From assembly GCA_963828505.1 (NCBI GenBank), contig CAWHFM010000003.1:1-64000 (forward strand): 64,000 bases of DNA, read 5' to 3'. How positions within the stretch are numbered: position 1 is the stretch's first letter; each line of letters opens with the position of its first letter. The notes under the pieces were generated by a model. That model did not search any database. It saw only the letters and a list, made by a program, of their open reading frames with translations, and was not told the origin of the DNA. Source of the stretch: Bog-473 sp963828505 (lineage in GTDB: Bacteria; Actinomycetota; Acidimicrobiia; Acidimicrobiales; RAAP-2). A program made the translations under genes and the position numbers. Below are positions 41,344-50,960 of the stretch, piece after piece.

Positions 41344-41736
41344 ATGCCCGCACCACTGAGCCAGACCACCGGCCGCCGCAAGCAGGCGGTGGCGCGCGTC
41401 CGCTTCCGTCCCGGGCAAGGCGCCATCACCATCAACAAGCTGCCCTTTGAGCGGTACTTCACCTCGGCCACCCACCGGATGCTGGTGACCGAGCCGCTGC
41501 GCGTCACGAATACGGCGGAGTCCTACGACATTGAGGCGACGATCGACGGCGGCGGCATCTCGGGACAGGCCGGCGCCATGCGCCTCGGCATCGCCCGCAG
41601 CCTCTGCGTGATGGATCCCGAGCACCGTGGCGCCCTCAAGCGGTCCGGACTCCTGACCCGCGACGCCCGGGAGAAGGAGTCGAAGAAGTACGGCCTGAAG
41701 AAGGCCCGCAAGGCACCGCAGTACTCCAAGCGGTAA
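41344..41736 (+). CDS. rpsI: 30S ribosomal protein S9 (uS9)
   Basis: A 130-residue head protein whose C-terminal tail reaches the P-site tRNA. TTGRRKQAVARVRFRPG and the end KKARKAPQYSKR are canonical. Forms a unit with rplM, 67 bp apart. Confidence 0.97.
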   Translation: MPAPLSQTTGRRKQAVARVRFRPGQGAITINKLPFERYFTSATHRMLVTEPLRVTNTAESYDIEATIDGGGISGQAGAMRLGIARSLCVMDPEHRGALKRSGLLTRDAREKESKKYGLKKARKAPQYSKR

Positions 41737-41752
41737 GGACGGCCGGGTTCGA

Positions 41753-43123
41753 GTGGCGCCGGCACGTTTCGGCACCGACGGGGTCCGGGGTATCGCCAAC
41801 GAGGGCCTGACAGCCGAGCTGGCCCTCGGTCTCGGGCGCGCCACCGCCCGCGTGCTGCCCGCCCCCCTGTTCGTGGTCGGTCGCGACACGCGGCGCTCGG
41901 GTCCGATGCTCCAGGCCGCCCTCTCGGCCGGCCTGGCCGCGGAGGGTGCGGACGTCGCCGACCTCGGCGTGATCCCGACCCCAGGCGTGGCGACGGTCGC
42001 CGCCGCCCGCGGCGTGCCCGGCGCCATGGTGTCCGCCTCGCACAACCCGTTCCCCGACAACGGCATCAAGCTCTTCAGCCTCCTCGGCACCAAGCTCCCC
42101 AGCGACGTCGAGGCCGAGATTCAGCGCGAGCTCGACGCCTTGCGCGCCGATCCCGAGCGGCCGCCGCGCCGGCCCACCGGCCACGGGGTGGGGCGCGTCT
42201 GTCCCGACCCCGAGAGCGTCGACCTCTACCGCGAGCAGCTCGTTCGCGCCACGGACGGGCGCCGGTTCGACGGGCTTCGCGTCGTGGTCGACTGCGCCAA
42301 CGGCGCGGCCAGCGAGCTCGCGCCCTGGGTCTTCGCGGAGCTCGGGGCGCGCGTGGTCGCTCTGCACGACTCGCCCGACGGTTCGAACATCAACGACCAC
42401 TGCGGTTCCACCGACCCGAGCCGGCTGTCGCTCGCCGTGGTGGAGCACCAGGCCGACCTCGGTCTCGCGCTCGACGGTGATGCCGACCGCGTCGTGGCCG
42501 TCGACCGGTCGGGTGCGGTCGTCGACGGCGACGTCCTCCTCGCGCTCTTCGCGCTGGACCTCGCCGCCCAGAGCCGTCTGACCGCCAACACGGTGGTCGT
42601 CACGGTCATGACCAACCTCGGCTTCCGCCTGGCCATGGAGAGCAGGGGGATCGAGGTGCGCGAGACCGACGTGGGTGACCGTCACGTGCTCGCCGCGCTC
42701 GACGCGGACGGCTTCAGCCTGGGCGGCGAGCAGTCGGGCCACATCATCTTCCGGGAGCGCTCCACCACGGGCGACGGCATCCTCACCGGCATGGCCCTGG
42801 CCGACCTGATGCTGCGCTCGGAGGCCACGCTGGCCGACCTCGCCGCCGGCCTGGTCGAGCGGGTGCCGCAGCGACTGGTCAACGTGCCCATCCCCCAGCC
42901 GGAGCGCCTGGCCTCGTGCACCGAGGTGTGGGACGCGGTGATAGTGGCGGAGGCCGAGCTCGGCCACGAGGGGCGGGTTCTCCTACGCCCGAGCGGAACC
43001 GAGCCGATCGTCCGTGTCATGGTCGAGGCGCGCCAAGAGGCCCAGGCCAACGCGGTGGCGGCCCAGCTGGCCGGCGTGGTGGAGTCCGCCCTCGGCCAGG
43101 TCGACCCAGCAGCGTCCGTCTGA
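41753..43123 (+). CDS. glmM: phosphoglucosamine mutase
   Basis: A 456-residue enzyme that converts glucosamine-6-phosphate to glucosamine-1-phosphate for peptidoglycan. The phosphorylated Ser is S96 in VSASHNPFPDNGIK. The metal loop is DGDADR and the phosphate-binding RPSGTEP lies near the C-terminus. GTG start 16 bp after rpsI. glmS follows, so the two steps from fructose-6-phosphate are neighbours. Confidence 0.96.
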   Translation: MAPARFGTDGVRGIANEGLTAELALGLGRATARVLPAPLFVVGRDTRRSGPMLQAALSAGLAAEGADVADLGVIPTPGVATVAAARGVPGAMVSASHNPFPDNGIKLFSLLGTKLPSDVEAEIQRELDALRADPERPPRRPTGHGVGRVCPDPESVDLYREQLVRATDGRRFDGLRVVVDCANGAASELAPWVFAELGARVVALHDSPDGSNINDHCGSTDPSRLSLAVVEHQADLGLALDGDADRVVAVDRSGAVVDGDVLLALFALDLAAQSRLTANTVVVTVMTNLGFRLAMESRGIEVRETDVGDRHVLAALDADGFSLGGEQSGHIIFRERSTTGDGILTGMALADLMLRSEATLADLAAGLVERVPQRLVNVPIPQPERLASCTEVWDAVIVAEAELGHEGRVLLRPSGTEPIVRVMVEARQEAQANAVAAQLAGVVESALGQVDPAASV

Positions 43124-43131
43124 ACCCCAGG

Positions 43132-43137
43132 TAACGT
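43132..43137 (+). promoter_or_regulatory. -10 box of a likely leaderless promoter for glmS
   Basis: TAACGT exactly 8 nt before the ATG at 43146, between glmM and glmS. No ribosome-binding site is visible. There is no sign of a glmS ribozyme, which would need a long leader. Confidence 0.5.
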
Positions 43138-43145
43138 GGGTCGCC

Positions 43146-44987
43146 ATGTGCGGCATCATCGGCGTCACCGGCGAGCCTGACGCGCTACCTCTGATCCTCG
43201 GCGCGCTCAACCAACTCGAGTACCGGGGGTACGACTCCGCCGGCGTGGCCATGGTGGTCGACGGCGCGTTGTGGCGGGCCCGAGCCGCGGGCGGGACGGA
43301 TTCGGTGGCCAAACTGGCCGCCATGACGGCCGACGCGCCCAAGGGCCATGCGGCCGCGATCGGGCACACCCGCTGGGCCACCCACGGCAGTCCCACACCC
43401 GAGAACGCGCACCCGCACACCGACTGCACGGGCCGGCTGGGCCTGGTGCACAACGGCATCATCGAGAACCACGCCGAGATCCAGGCCCGGCTGGAGGTCG
43501 ACGGCCACGCCATGACCTCGGCCACCGACACCGAGGTGCTCGCCCATCTGATTGAGCATCACATGGCGGCCGGTGCCTCGCTGTCCCAGGCGACCCGCTC
43601 CACGCTGCACGAAGTGCGCGGTGCGTTCTCCGTCGCCGTGGTGCACGCCGACGAGCCCGACACGATCGTGGCCGCCCGGCGCTCGACGCCGCTGGTGCTC
43701 GGGCTGCACGACGGCATGGCGCTGCTCGCCTCCGACCTCCCGGCGCTCATCGGCCACACCCGCCACGTCTTCGCGCTCGCCGACGACGAGCTGGCCGTGC
43801 TCACGCCGGGGCACCTGGAGGTGACGAAGCTCGACGGAACGCCCGTCGTGCCCGAGGAGCTCACCATCACCTGGGACCTCGAAGCCGCGCAGAAGGGCGG
43901 CTACGAGGACTTCATGTCGAAAGAGATGCACGAGCAGCCCCAGGCGGTGGCGGACACGCTGCTCGACCGGCGCGGACCCCGGGGGGAGCTGATCCTGGAC
44001 CAGATGCGCCTGGGCCCGGACGACCTGTGCGGCATCGACAAGGTTTTCATCGTGGCGTGCGGGTCGAGCTACCACGCCGCGCTGGTGGCCAAGTACGCCA
44101 TTGAGCACTGGGTGAAGGTTCCGACCGAGGTCGACATCGCCAGCGAATTCCGCTACCGCGACCCCGTGCTGAACGAGCGCACGCTCTGCGTGGGCGTGTC
44201 GCAGTCCGGCGAGACGCTCGACACGTCCGAGGCCTTGCGCGAGGCGAAGCGCCTGGGAGCCAAGGTGTTGGTCGTCACCAACGTGGTCGACTCTTCCATG
44301 GCGCGCGCGGCCGACGGTGTGCTCTACACCCGGGCCGGGCCCGAGATCGGCGTTGCCTCGACCAAGTGCCACCTGGCCCAGATCGTGGCGCTCGAGGTGC
44401 TCGGCCTCTATCTCGCCCAGATCACCGGCACGTTGTCGGCGGCGGCGGCCAACGAGGTGCTCGACGCCATGGAGGCCCTGCCGGGCCTGGTCGCCGACAC
44501 GCTGGCGCGCGCGGGCGACGTCGACGACGTGGCGGCGAAGCTGATCGACGTCCGGGACTTCTTCTATCTGGGGCGCCACGTGGGCTACCCGGTCGCGCTC
44601 GAGGGCGCGTTGAAGCTCAAGGAGCTCGCGTACCTGCGCGCCGAGGGCTACCCGGCCGGCGAGCTCAAGCACGGACCGATCGCCCTCATTGAGCCCGGAA
44701 CCGTCGTGGTCGGCATCGCCACGCGCAACCCGCTGTGGGAGAAGATGCTCTCCAACATCGCCGAGGTGCGCAGCCGCGGTGCCACGGTGGTGCTGGTGGC
44801 CGACGACGGCGACAAGCAGTCGGCGGCGGTGGCGGACCACGTGCTGTGGGTGCCGCCCGTCAGTCCGCTGTTGGCCCCGGTGGTCGGCGTGGTGCCGATG
44901 CAGCAGCTGGCCTACCGCCTGGCCCGGTTGCACGGCCACGACCCGGACCGCCCCCGCAACCTGGCCAAGACGGTGACCGTCGAGTGA
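43146..44987 (+). CDS. glmS: glutamine--fructose-6-phosphate aminotransferase
   Basis: A 613-residue enzyme that makes glucosamine-6-phosphate. The N-terminal glutaminase has the Cys nucleophile right after Met (MCGIIGVTG) and LEYRGYDSAGVAM. Two SIS domains follow, with ACGSSYHAALVAK and VSQSGETLDT. The C-terminus RPRNLAKTVTVE is the standard end. In the second domain the usual STKT-type motif reads STKCHLAQ, a small change. Confidence 0.96.
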   Translation: MCGIIGVTGEPDALPLILGALNQLEYRGYDSAGVAMVVDGALWRARAAGGTDSVAKLAAMTADAPKGHAAAIGHTRWATHGSPTPENAHPHTDCTGRLGLVHNGIIENHAEIQARLEVDGHAMTSATDTEVLAHLIEHHMAAGASLSQATRSTLHEVRGAFSVAVVHADEPDTIVAARRSTPLVLGLHDGMALLASDLPALIGHTRHVFALADDELAVLTPGHLEVTKLDGTPVVPEELTITWDLEAAQKGGYEDFMSKEMHEQPQAVADTLLDRRGPRGELILDQMRLGPDDLCGIDKVFIVACGSSYHAALVAKYAIEHWVKVPTEVDIASEFRYRDPVLNERTLCVGVSQSGETLDTSEALREAKRLGAKVLVVTNVVDSSMARAADGVLYTRAGPEIGVASTKCHLAQIVALEVLGLYLAQITGTLSAAAANEVLDAMEALPGLVADTLARAGDVDDVAAKLIDVRDFFYLGRHVGYPVALEGALKLKELAYLRAEGYPAGELKHGPIALIEPGTVVVGIATRNPLWEKMLSNIAEVRSRGATVVLVADDGDKQSAAVADHVLWVPPVSPLLAPVVGVVPMQQLAYRLARLHGHDPDRPRNLAKTVTVE

Positions 44988-44994
44988 ACCGCCG

Positions 44995-45444
44995 GTGAGC
45001 GCCATCGTCGGCGTGGGCGTCGACGCCGTCGACGTCGAACGTTTCCGGCGCGTGCTCGAGCGCCGGCCGCGGCTCGCCGAGCGCTGCTTCACCGAGACCG
45101 AGCGGGCCGACTCGGTCCGTTCGTCGGACCGGGTCGAGAGCCTGGCGGCGCGCTTCGCCGCCAAGGAGGCCGTGATGAAGGCGCTCGGACGCGGCCTCGG
45201 CGCTTTCGCTCTGATCGACGTCGAGGTGCGCCGGTCGCCGGGCCCGGGCGCCGGTCGCAACGCCCCGTCCCTCGTGCTGCACGGTGGTGCGGCGGCGCTG
45301 GCCGGGTCGAGGGGGGCCGGCCGACTGCACCTCTCCCTCACCCACACGACGGACGTCGCCATCGCTTTCGTCGTGGCGGAGCAGTCCTCTCCGCCGGGCC
45401 AGCCGTCGAGCTCGCCCCAGCGCGACCCGTGCGTCCCGTCCTGA
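44995..45444 (+). CDS. acpS: holo-[acyl-carrier-protein] synthase
   Basis: A 149-residue phosphopantetheinyl transferase that activates ACP. VGVGVDAVDVERF carries the metal-binding Asp, and RFAAKEAVMKALG the metal-binding Glu and Lys. A Pro/Ser-rich C-terminal stretch extends beyond the usual 120-130 residues and overlaps the next gene by 16 bp. GTG start 7 bp after glmS. Confidence 0.93.
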   Translation: MSAIVGVGVDAVDVERFRRVLERRPRLAERCFTETERADSVRSSDRVESLAARFAAKEAVMKALGRGLGAFALIDVEVRRSPGPGAGRNAPSLVLHGGAAALAGSRGAGRLHLSLTHTTDVAIAFVVAEQSSPPGQPSSSPQRDPCVPS

Positions 45445-46844
45445 CCCGGGCGGAGATGGGGTCCGCCGACCAGGCGGCCCTGGCCCACACCAGCCACGAG
45501 ACCCTGGTGCACCGCGCCGGGACGACGGCGGCGCACGCCGCGCTCCGGCTCATGGGGGGCGCCTACGGCCGCCGCGTCGTCGTCGTCGCGGGCAAGGGCT
45601 CGAACGGCGCCGACGGGCGGGTGGCCGCAGCGACCCTGGCCCGCCGCGGTGCGCGCGTGGCCGTGATGGAGGCCGACGCTGCGCCGTCGGAGCTACCGCC
45701 GTGCGACCTGGTGGTCGACGCCGCGTACGGCACCGGGTTCCGGGGCTCCTACGACGCGCCGCGACCGCCGGCGACCGCCGCCGTGCTCGCGGTCGACCTG
45801 CCCTCCGGCGTCGACGCCGACTCGGGCGAGGTGTCGGGACGGGCGGTGCGGGCCGACGCCACCGTGACCTTCGCCGCGCTCAAGCCCGGACTGCTCCAGG
45901 GTGAGGGGCCCGAGCGCAGCGGGCGTGTGCACGTGGCCGACATCGGGATCGGATTTCCCGCGCCGGGCGCGCTCCTCGTCGAGGACGCCGACGCCGCCCT
46001 GCTGCCGCGCCGGGCGCGCGGGGGCAACAAGTGGGACCATGCCGTGGCGGTGGCCGCGGGCTCGGCCGGCATGGAGGGCGCGGCCATCCTGTGCACCCGT
46101 GGCGCCATGGCGGCCGGTGCGGGCATGGTCCGCCTGGGGCCGCCGGGGGAGCCCACCGCGGCCTGGCCGACGGAAGCGGTGCGCATGCACCTGCCCGCCC
46201 GCGGCTGGGCCCGCTCGTTCCTGGAGGCGGCGGCGAAGTGCAAGGCGGTGGTGATCGGCCCGGGACTCGGCACCGATCCCGACACGGCCGAGGAGATCCG
46301 CGCCGTCGTGGCCGGCGCCACCGTGCCGCTGGTGATCGATGCCGATGCGCTGACCGCCCTCGGTGACGCCGGCGCGGCGCGCGCGCTCATTCAGGGGCGG
46401 AGCGCCGCGGCGGTGCTCACTCCGCACGACGGGGAGTACGCCCGCATCGCGGGGAATCCTCCCGGGGGTGATCGCCTCGACGCGGCACGCCGGCTGGCTG
46501 AGGCGACGGGTGCGGTCGTGTTGCTGAAGGGACCGCTCACGGCCGTGGCCGCGCCGGTGGCCTCCGGTTCCGACGTGTTCCTCGCCGGTGCGGGCCGGAC
46601 GTCGCTCGCCACCGCCGGGAGCGGGGACGTCCTCTCGGGGATCATCGGTGCCTTCCTGGCGCGGGGGCTGGCCGCCCACGAGGCCGCCGCGCTCGGCGCG
46701 CACGTGCACGGCCGGGCGGCCGGGCTCGGACCCTCCGAGGGACTCGTAGCCGGGGACCTGCCCGGGCTGCTCGCCGAGCTCCTGTCCGCCCTGGCCGAGG
46801 AGTCGGACCGTCTCGTCGAGGTCGGAGCACGTGCCGGTGGCTGA
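45429..46844 (+). CDS. nnr: bifunctional NAD(P)H-hydrate epimerase / ADP-dependent dehydratase
   Basis: A 471-residue repair enzyme for hydrated NADH and NADPH. The N-terminal YjeF domain (about 1-200) has VVAGKGSNGADGR and VDLPSGVDADSG. The C-terminal kinase-like dehydratase domain has VIGPGLGTD, TPHDGEYARI and ATAGSGDVLSGIIGAFLARG with the catalytic Asp. GTG start inside the end of acpS. Overlaps alr by 14 bp. Confidence 0.94.
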   Translation: MRPVLTRAEMGSADQAALAHTSHETLVHRAGTTAAHAALRLMGGAYGRRVVVVAGKGSNGADGRVAAATLARRGARVAVMEADAAPSELPPCDLVVDAAYGTGFRGSYDAPRPPATAAVLAVDLPSGVDADSGEVSGRAVRADATVTFAALKPGLLQGEGPERSGRVHVADIGIGFPAPGALLVEDADAALLPRRARGGNKWDHAVAVAAGSAGMEGAAILCTRGAMAAGAGMVRLGPPGEPTAAWPTEAVRMHLPARGWARSFLEAAAKCKAVVIGPGLGTDPDTAEEIRAVVAGATVPLVIDADALTALGDAGAARALIQGRSAAAVLTPHDGEYARIAGNPPGGDRLDAARRLAEATGAVVLLKGPLTAVAAPVASGSDVFLAGAGRTSLATAGSGDVLSGIIGAFLARGLAAHEAAALGAHVHGRAAGLGPSEGLVAGDLPGLLAELLSALAEESDRLVEVGARAGG

Positions 46845-48069
46845 CGTCGCCCCGGCGCGCCCACACCTGGCGGCGGCGACCGACGAGGTGGCGATGGCCC
46901 AGGGGCGTTCCCGCCCGGCCTGGGCCGAGATCGACTTGGCCGCGGTGGCGCACAATGCGGCGGTCCTGGCGCGCCTGGCCGCCCCGGCCGAGCTCTGCGC
47001 CGTGGTCAAGGCCCACGGCTACGGGCACGGCGCCCCGGCGGTGGCTCGCGCCGCGCTCGCCGGGGGCGCGACCCGCCTCGCCGTCGCCCTGGTCGACGAG
47101 GGGGTGGAGCTGCGCCAGCACGGCGTGGAGGCTCCGGTGCTCCTGCTGAGCGAATGCCACGCCGACGCGATCGAGTCGGTGCTCGCCAACGGCCTCACCC
47201 CCACGCTGTACACCCACGAGGCCGTGGCGCAGGTCGCGTCCGCCTCACGTGCGGTCACCCGCCGTACCGCGGTTCACGTCAAGGTCGACACCGGTATGCA
47301 TCGGGTGGGGGCGCCGCCCGGAGACCTGCGCGCGCTGGTCGCCGAGGTGGCACGCGAACCCGCCCTGGCGCTCGAGGGGGTCTGGACCCACCTGGCGGTG
47401 GCCGACGGCGTGCACGACCAGGACCGCGCCTTCACCGAGACCCAGCTGGACCGCTTCGACGACGCCGTCGCCGGCCTCACCGCTTCGGCCGGGGCGGGTC
47501 CCCTGCTCCACGCGGCGAACACCGCCGGCGCGATCGCGTTCGAGCGGTCGCGGTACGGCATGGTGCGCTGCGGCATCGGCCTCTACGGCTACCTGCCGGG
47601 GCCCGCCGTGCAGCGCGCCTTCGACGCCCAGGCGGGCGGCGAGGTGCTGGTGCCCGCGATGTCGCTCAAGGCGCGCGTCGTCGCCGTGCGGACGCTCGAG
47701 GCGGGCTCGCGTCCCTCCTACGGCCGGCTAAGGCCGCTGCCGTCGCGTTCGGTGGTGGCCACGGTGCCGATCGGGTACGCCGACGGCGTGCCGCGCGCCC
47801 TCTTCGGCGCTGGGTACGGCGTGCTCGTGCACGGCCGTCGCCGGCCGTTGGCGGGGATGGTGACCATGGACCAGATCGTGGTCGACTGCGGCGACGACAC
47901 CTCGGTCCGCCCGGGCGACGAGGTCGTACTGCTCGGCCGACAGGGTGACGAGGCGATCACGGCGGACGACTGGGCCGAGATGCTCGGCACCATCAGCTAC
48001 GAGGTGGTCTGCGGCGTGGGCCCTCGCATGCCCCGGATCGCGGTCGGTGCGACCGGGGGCACTCCGTGA
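46831..48069 (+). CDS. alr: alanine racemase
   Basis: A 412-residue PLP enzyme that makes D-alanine for peptidoglycan. The PLP Lys lies in CAVVKAHGYGHGA, where most family members read KADAYGHG. The second catalytic Tyr is expected at VPIGYADGVPRA and the MVTMDQIVVDCG segment is typical. About 30 residues precede the conserved core, so a later start (for example MAQGRSRPAW) is possible. Confidence 0.93.
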   Translation: MPVADVAPARPHLAAATDEVAMAQGRSRPAWAEIDLAAVAHNAAVLARLAAPAELCAVVKAHGYGHGAPAVARAALAGGATRLAVALVDEGVELRQHGVEAPVLLLSECHADAIESVLANGLTPTLYTHEAVAQVASASRAVTRRTAVHVKVDTGMHRVGAPPGDLRALVAEVAREPALALEGVWTHLAVADGVHDQDRAFTETQLDRFDDAVAGLTASAGAGPLLHAANTAGAIAFERSRYGMVRCGIGLYGYLPGPAVQRAFDAQAGGEVLVPAMSLKARVVAVRTLEAGSRPSYGRLRPLPSRSVVATVPIGYADGVPRALFGAGYGVLVHGRRRPLAGMVTMDQIVVDCGDDTSVRPGDEVVLLGRQGDEAITADDWAEMLGTISYEVVCGVGPRMPRIAVGATGGTP

Positions 48070-48647
48070 GTGACCGGGGCGCCGCCGCCCTGGAGCAATT
48101 GCGGATCACGGCATCGTCGTGCACGAAGTGCCCGCTGGCCCAGGGGCGGACCCAGGTCGTCTTCGGGGTGGGAGACCCCGGCGCCGATGTCCTCTTCGTG
48201 GGGGAGGGGCCCGGGCGCGAGGAGGATCTCGCCGGCGAACCGTTCGTCGGCCGGTCGGGCAAGCTCCTCGACCGCTTGATGTGGGAGGAACTGGGCCTGA
48301 CCCGTGAGCACTGTTACATCGCCAACGTGGTCAAGTGCCGACCGCCGCAGAACCGTGACCCGGCACCGGGCGAGATCGACGCCTGCCGGCCCTACCTCGA
48401 GGAGCAGATCGTCCTCATAGAGCCGCGCGTCATCGTCACCCTGGGCAACTTCGCCACGAAGCTTCTGCTCGACAGCGCCAAGGGCATCCGGGAGCTGCGC
48501 GGCCGCGTGTTCGACCGCGGTGCGGCGCGGCTCGTCCCGACGTACCACCCGGCCTACGTGTTGCGCGCCGGCGGCGAGGCCATGGCCGAGATGCGGGCGG
48601 ACCTGGTGCGGGCGAAGCGGGTGATGGCGGCGGGGAGCGAGACGTGA
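48066..48647 (+). CDS. type-4 (iron-sulfur) uracil-DNA glycosylase
   Basis: A 193-residue DNA repair enzyme that removes uracil. GEGPGREEDLAGEPFVGRSG is the family motif A. Four Cys positioned for a 4Fe-4S cluster are C19, C22, one in NVVKCRPPQNRDP and one in IDACRPYL. The third motif is TYHPAYVLR. The GTG start overlaps the alr stop by 4 bp. Confidence 0.94.
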   Translation: MSDRGAAALEQLRITASSCTKCPLAQGRTQVVFGVGDPGADVLFVGEGPGREEDLAGEPFVGRSGKLLDRLMWEELGLTREHCYIANVVKCRPPQNRDPAPGEIDACRPYLEEQIVLIEPRVIVTLGNFATKLLLDSAKGIRELRGRVFDRGAARLVPTYHPAYVLRAGGEAMAEMRADLVRAKRVMAAGSET

Positions 48648-49183
48648 GCGGCTGGCCCGTCGAGGTCGCCAGCGGGTCGGTGGGGGAGACGAAAGGGTTG
48701 GCGGCCCAGCTGGCCCGACTCTGCCGCGCCGGCGACGTGGTGCTGCTCGTGGGCGACCTCGGCGCCGGCAAGACGGCGTTCGCCCAGGGGTTCGCCGCCG
48801 CGCTGGGCGTGGTCGGCCCCGTGACCAGCCCGACCTTCGCACTGGTGCGCCAGTACCGCTGCGGCCCGGGGGCGCCTGCGGGCACGCTGCTCCACGCCGA
48901 CGTCTACCGGACCGGCTCGGTGGCCGAGGTGGCCGACCTGGCGCTGGCCGAGCTGGTCGAGGAGGACGCAGTGGTGGTGGTCGAGTGGGGCGACGTGGCC
49001 GCGCCGGCCCTGGGCGAGAGCGCGCTCGAGGTGACGCTCACGGCGCCCGGTGGAGACCGGGGTCCGGATTGCCGCGTGGTGACCTTGCGCGGCCGCGGCG
49101 CGTGGGCGTCCCGGGCGGGCCAGGTGGCCGCCGCCCTGACGTCGACGGAACCCGCCGACGGTCACCCCCAGGCGGTCCGGTGA
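48644..49183 (+). CDS. tsaE: tRNA threonylcarbamoyladenosine biosynthesis ATPase TsaE
   Basis: A 179-residue P-loop protein required for the t6A modification at tRNA position 37. The Walker A is GDLGAGKTAFAQG and the TSPTFALVRQY segment is typical, followed by HADVYR and VVVEWGD. The C-terminus is slightly longer than usual. GTG overlapping the previous stop; tsaB overlaps by 4 bp. Confidence 0.95.
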   Translation: MSGWPVEVASGSVGETKGLAAQLARLCRAGDVVLLVGDLGAGKTAFAQGFAAALGVVGPVTSPTFALVRQYRCGPGAPAGTLLHADVYRTGSVAEVADLALAELVEEDAVVVVEWGDVAAPALGESALEVTLTAPGGDRGPDCRVVTLRGRGAWASRAGQVAAALTSTEPADGHPQAVR

Positions 49184-49890
49184 ACGCGCTGGGCATCGAG
49201 ACGGCGACCGAGACCGTCGGGGTCGCGGTGCGTACCGGCGCCGGCGTCGAGGCGGAGCTGGCCTTGACCGGCCGCCGGCGCCATGTCGAGGCCCTGACCC
49301 CCGCCGTGCAGCACCTCTTGGGCCAGGTCGGCCTGGTCCCGGCGGACCTCCATGTCGTGGCGGTGGACGTCGGGCCGGGGCTGTTCACGGGCCTACGCGT
49401 GGGCGTGGCCGCGGCCAAGGGCCTGGCCCAATCCCTCGGCATCGGTGTGGTGGGCGTCACCAGCCTCGACGTCCTGACCGCCGCCGCGGCGGCCGGCGCC
49501 CGGCGCGGGCTCGTGCTGGCCGCGGTCGACGCGCGCCGCGGTGAGCTCTTCGCCGCGCTGCGCGAGGTGGGCGCCGACGGCTCGACCCGCGACGTGGTCG
49601 GACCCTGGCTGGTCACCCCGACCGGCCTGGCGGAGGAGCTGGCGCGCCTCGGCGGGGTGGCGGTCCACGCCGTGGGCGACGGGGCGCTCCGCTACCGCGA
49701 CGTCCTGGAGGCCGTGCCCGGCGTGGCGGTCGCCCGCATGCCGGCATTCCCGCCACCGTCGACCCTGCTCGGACTGGCCCTGGACCGCCTGGCCGCGGGC
49801 GACGAACCCGTCGAACCTGCTTCTGTCGTTCCTCTCTACATGCGCGAGGCCGATGCGCGGGTCAACTTCGAGCGGGCGCAGTTGGCGTGA
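49180..49890 (+). CDS. tsaB: tRNA threonylcarbamoyladenosine biosynthesis protein TsaB
   Basis: A 236-residue ASKHA-fold partner of TsaD. GIETATETVGVAV is the N-terminal motif and VDVGPGLFTGLRVGVAAAKGLA the diagnostic segment. GTG start overlapping tsaE. The TsaD gene itself is not in the window. Confidence 0.94.
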   Translation: MNALGIETATETVGVAVRTGAGVEAELALTGRRRHVEALTPAVQHLLGQVGLVPADLHVVAVDVGPGLFTGLRVGVAAAKGLAQSLGIGVVGVTSLDVLTAAAAAGARRGLVLAAVDARRGELFAALREVGADGSTRDVVGPWLVTPTGLAEELARLGGVAVHAVGDGALRYRDVLEAVPGVAVARMPAFPPPSTLLGLALDRLAAGDEPVEPASVVPLYMREADARVNFERAQLA

Positions 49891-50423
49891 CGATGCACCT
49901 GCGCATGGAGAAGCTGCGACGGCGCGACCTGCGCGCGCTGATGCGCATAGAGAACACGGTGTTCCCCGAACCCTGGTCCCTGCAGGTGTTCCACTCCGAG
50001 TTGGCGCTGCGCCGTGGCCGCCTCTACCGGGCCGCCTGGGACGGCGACGAGCTGGCGGGGTACATCGGGTTCCTCATGGTCGACGAGGAGGCGCACATGA
50101 CGACGATCGCGACCGCGCCGGCCTACCAGCGCGCCGGCGTGGCCACCGCGCTCATCGTCGACGCCGTGGGCACGCTTCGCACCACGGGTATCCGGCACGT
50201 CTCGCTCGAGGTGGCGGCGAACAACGACGCGGCGCAGTCGCTCTACCGGCGTTTCGGTTTCTCGCCGGTCGGGGTGCGCAAGAACTACTACCCCGTCACC
50301 GGTCAGGACGCGTTGGTGATGTGGGCCTACGACGTCGACGGCGACGAGTACGGCGACCGGCTCCGTCAGCTCGCGACGCGGGCGGCGCGGACGGGTCCCG
50401 ACGAGCGGCCCCGCTCGGCCTGA
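49887..50423 (+). CDS. rimI: ribosomal protein S18 alanine N-acetyltransferase
   Basis: A 178-residue GNAT enzyme. The N-terminal RRRDLRALMRIENTVFPEPWS is typical of RimI. MTTIATAPAYQRAGVATALI is the acetyl-CoA loop and NDAAQSLYRRFGFSPVGVRKNYY the C-terminal half. Position next to tsaB agrees. A short Arg-rich tail follows. Confidence 0.93.
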   Translation: MTMHLRMEKLRRRDLRALMRIENTVFPEPWSLQVFHSELALRRGRLYRAAWDGDELAGYIGFLMVDEEAHMTTIATAPAYQRAGVATALIVDAVGTLRTTGIRHVSLEVAANNDAAQSLYRRFGFSPVGVRKNYYPVTGQDALVMWAYDVDGDEYGDRLRQLATRAARTGPDERPRSA

Positions 50424-50522
50424 GCGGAGCGGTCCGGCCCTCCGCCACCTCGGCCACGAGCTGAGCCCGGGTACGGCAGAATCGGAGAGTCCGATCTCAC
50501 CCCGATCAGGGAGGAACACCCC

Positions 50523-50960
50523 ATGGCTGACCTCGCACTGGTGGAGCGGCTGGCGGCTGCCGACCACTACCTCGCCGTCATGGCCGTCGCCCGACCGAAC
50601 GGTTCGGTGCATGCATCGGTGGTGAGCGCGGGCGTCATCGACGACCCCGTCGACGGCGCCAGCGGCGTCGGGGCGGTCGTGGGCGGGGACGCGCGCAAGC
50701 TGGAGCTGCTGCGCGCCACGGGTCGCGCCACGCTCGTCTTCAAGAGCGGCTTCGAGTGGGTAGCCGTCTCGGGCCCGGTTCGCCTGATAGGACCCGAGGA
50801 CGGCGCCGAGCTCGGCCAGGATGTGCCGGCGACCATCCGCTCCGTGTTCCGCGCCGCCGGGGGCACCCACGAGGATTGGGAGGAATTCGACCGTGTCATG
50901 GCCGCCGAGCGGCGTTGTGCCGTCTTCGTGCGGGCGGCGCGCATCTCCTCCAACGGCTGA
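50523..50960 (+). CDS. PPOX-class (F420- or FMN-dependent) family protein
   Basis: A 145-residue split-barrel flavin/deazaflavin-binding protein. The pattern ADHYLAVMAVARPNGSVHASVVSAG, then ARKLELLRATGRATLVFKSG and WVAVSGPVRLIG fits the F420-dependent PPOX families common in actinobacteria. Substrate unknown. GGGAGGAA precedes the ATG. No operon partner. Confidence 0.85.
   Translation: MADLALVERLAAADHYLAVMAVARPNGSVHASVVSAGVIDDPVDGASGVGAVVGGDARKLELLRATGRATLVFKSGFEWVAVSGPVRLIGPEDGAELGQDVPATIRSVFRAAGGTHEDWEEFDRVMAAERRCAVFVRAARISSNG

Noticed and set aside
43124..43145. glmS ribozyme upstream of glmS
   Set aside because: Only 22 bp separate glmM and glmS, far too little for the ribozyme.
43185..45536. 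A 783-codon minus-strand frame opposite glmS and acpS
   Set aside because: Both plus-strand genes are highly conserved; the antisense product has shadow-like composition.
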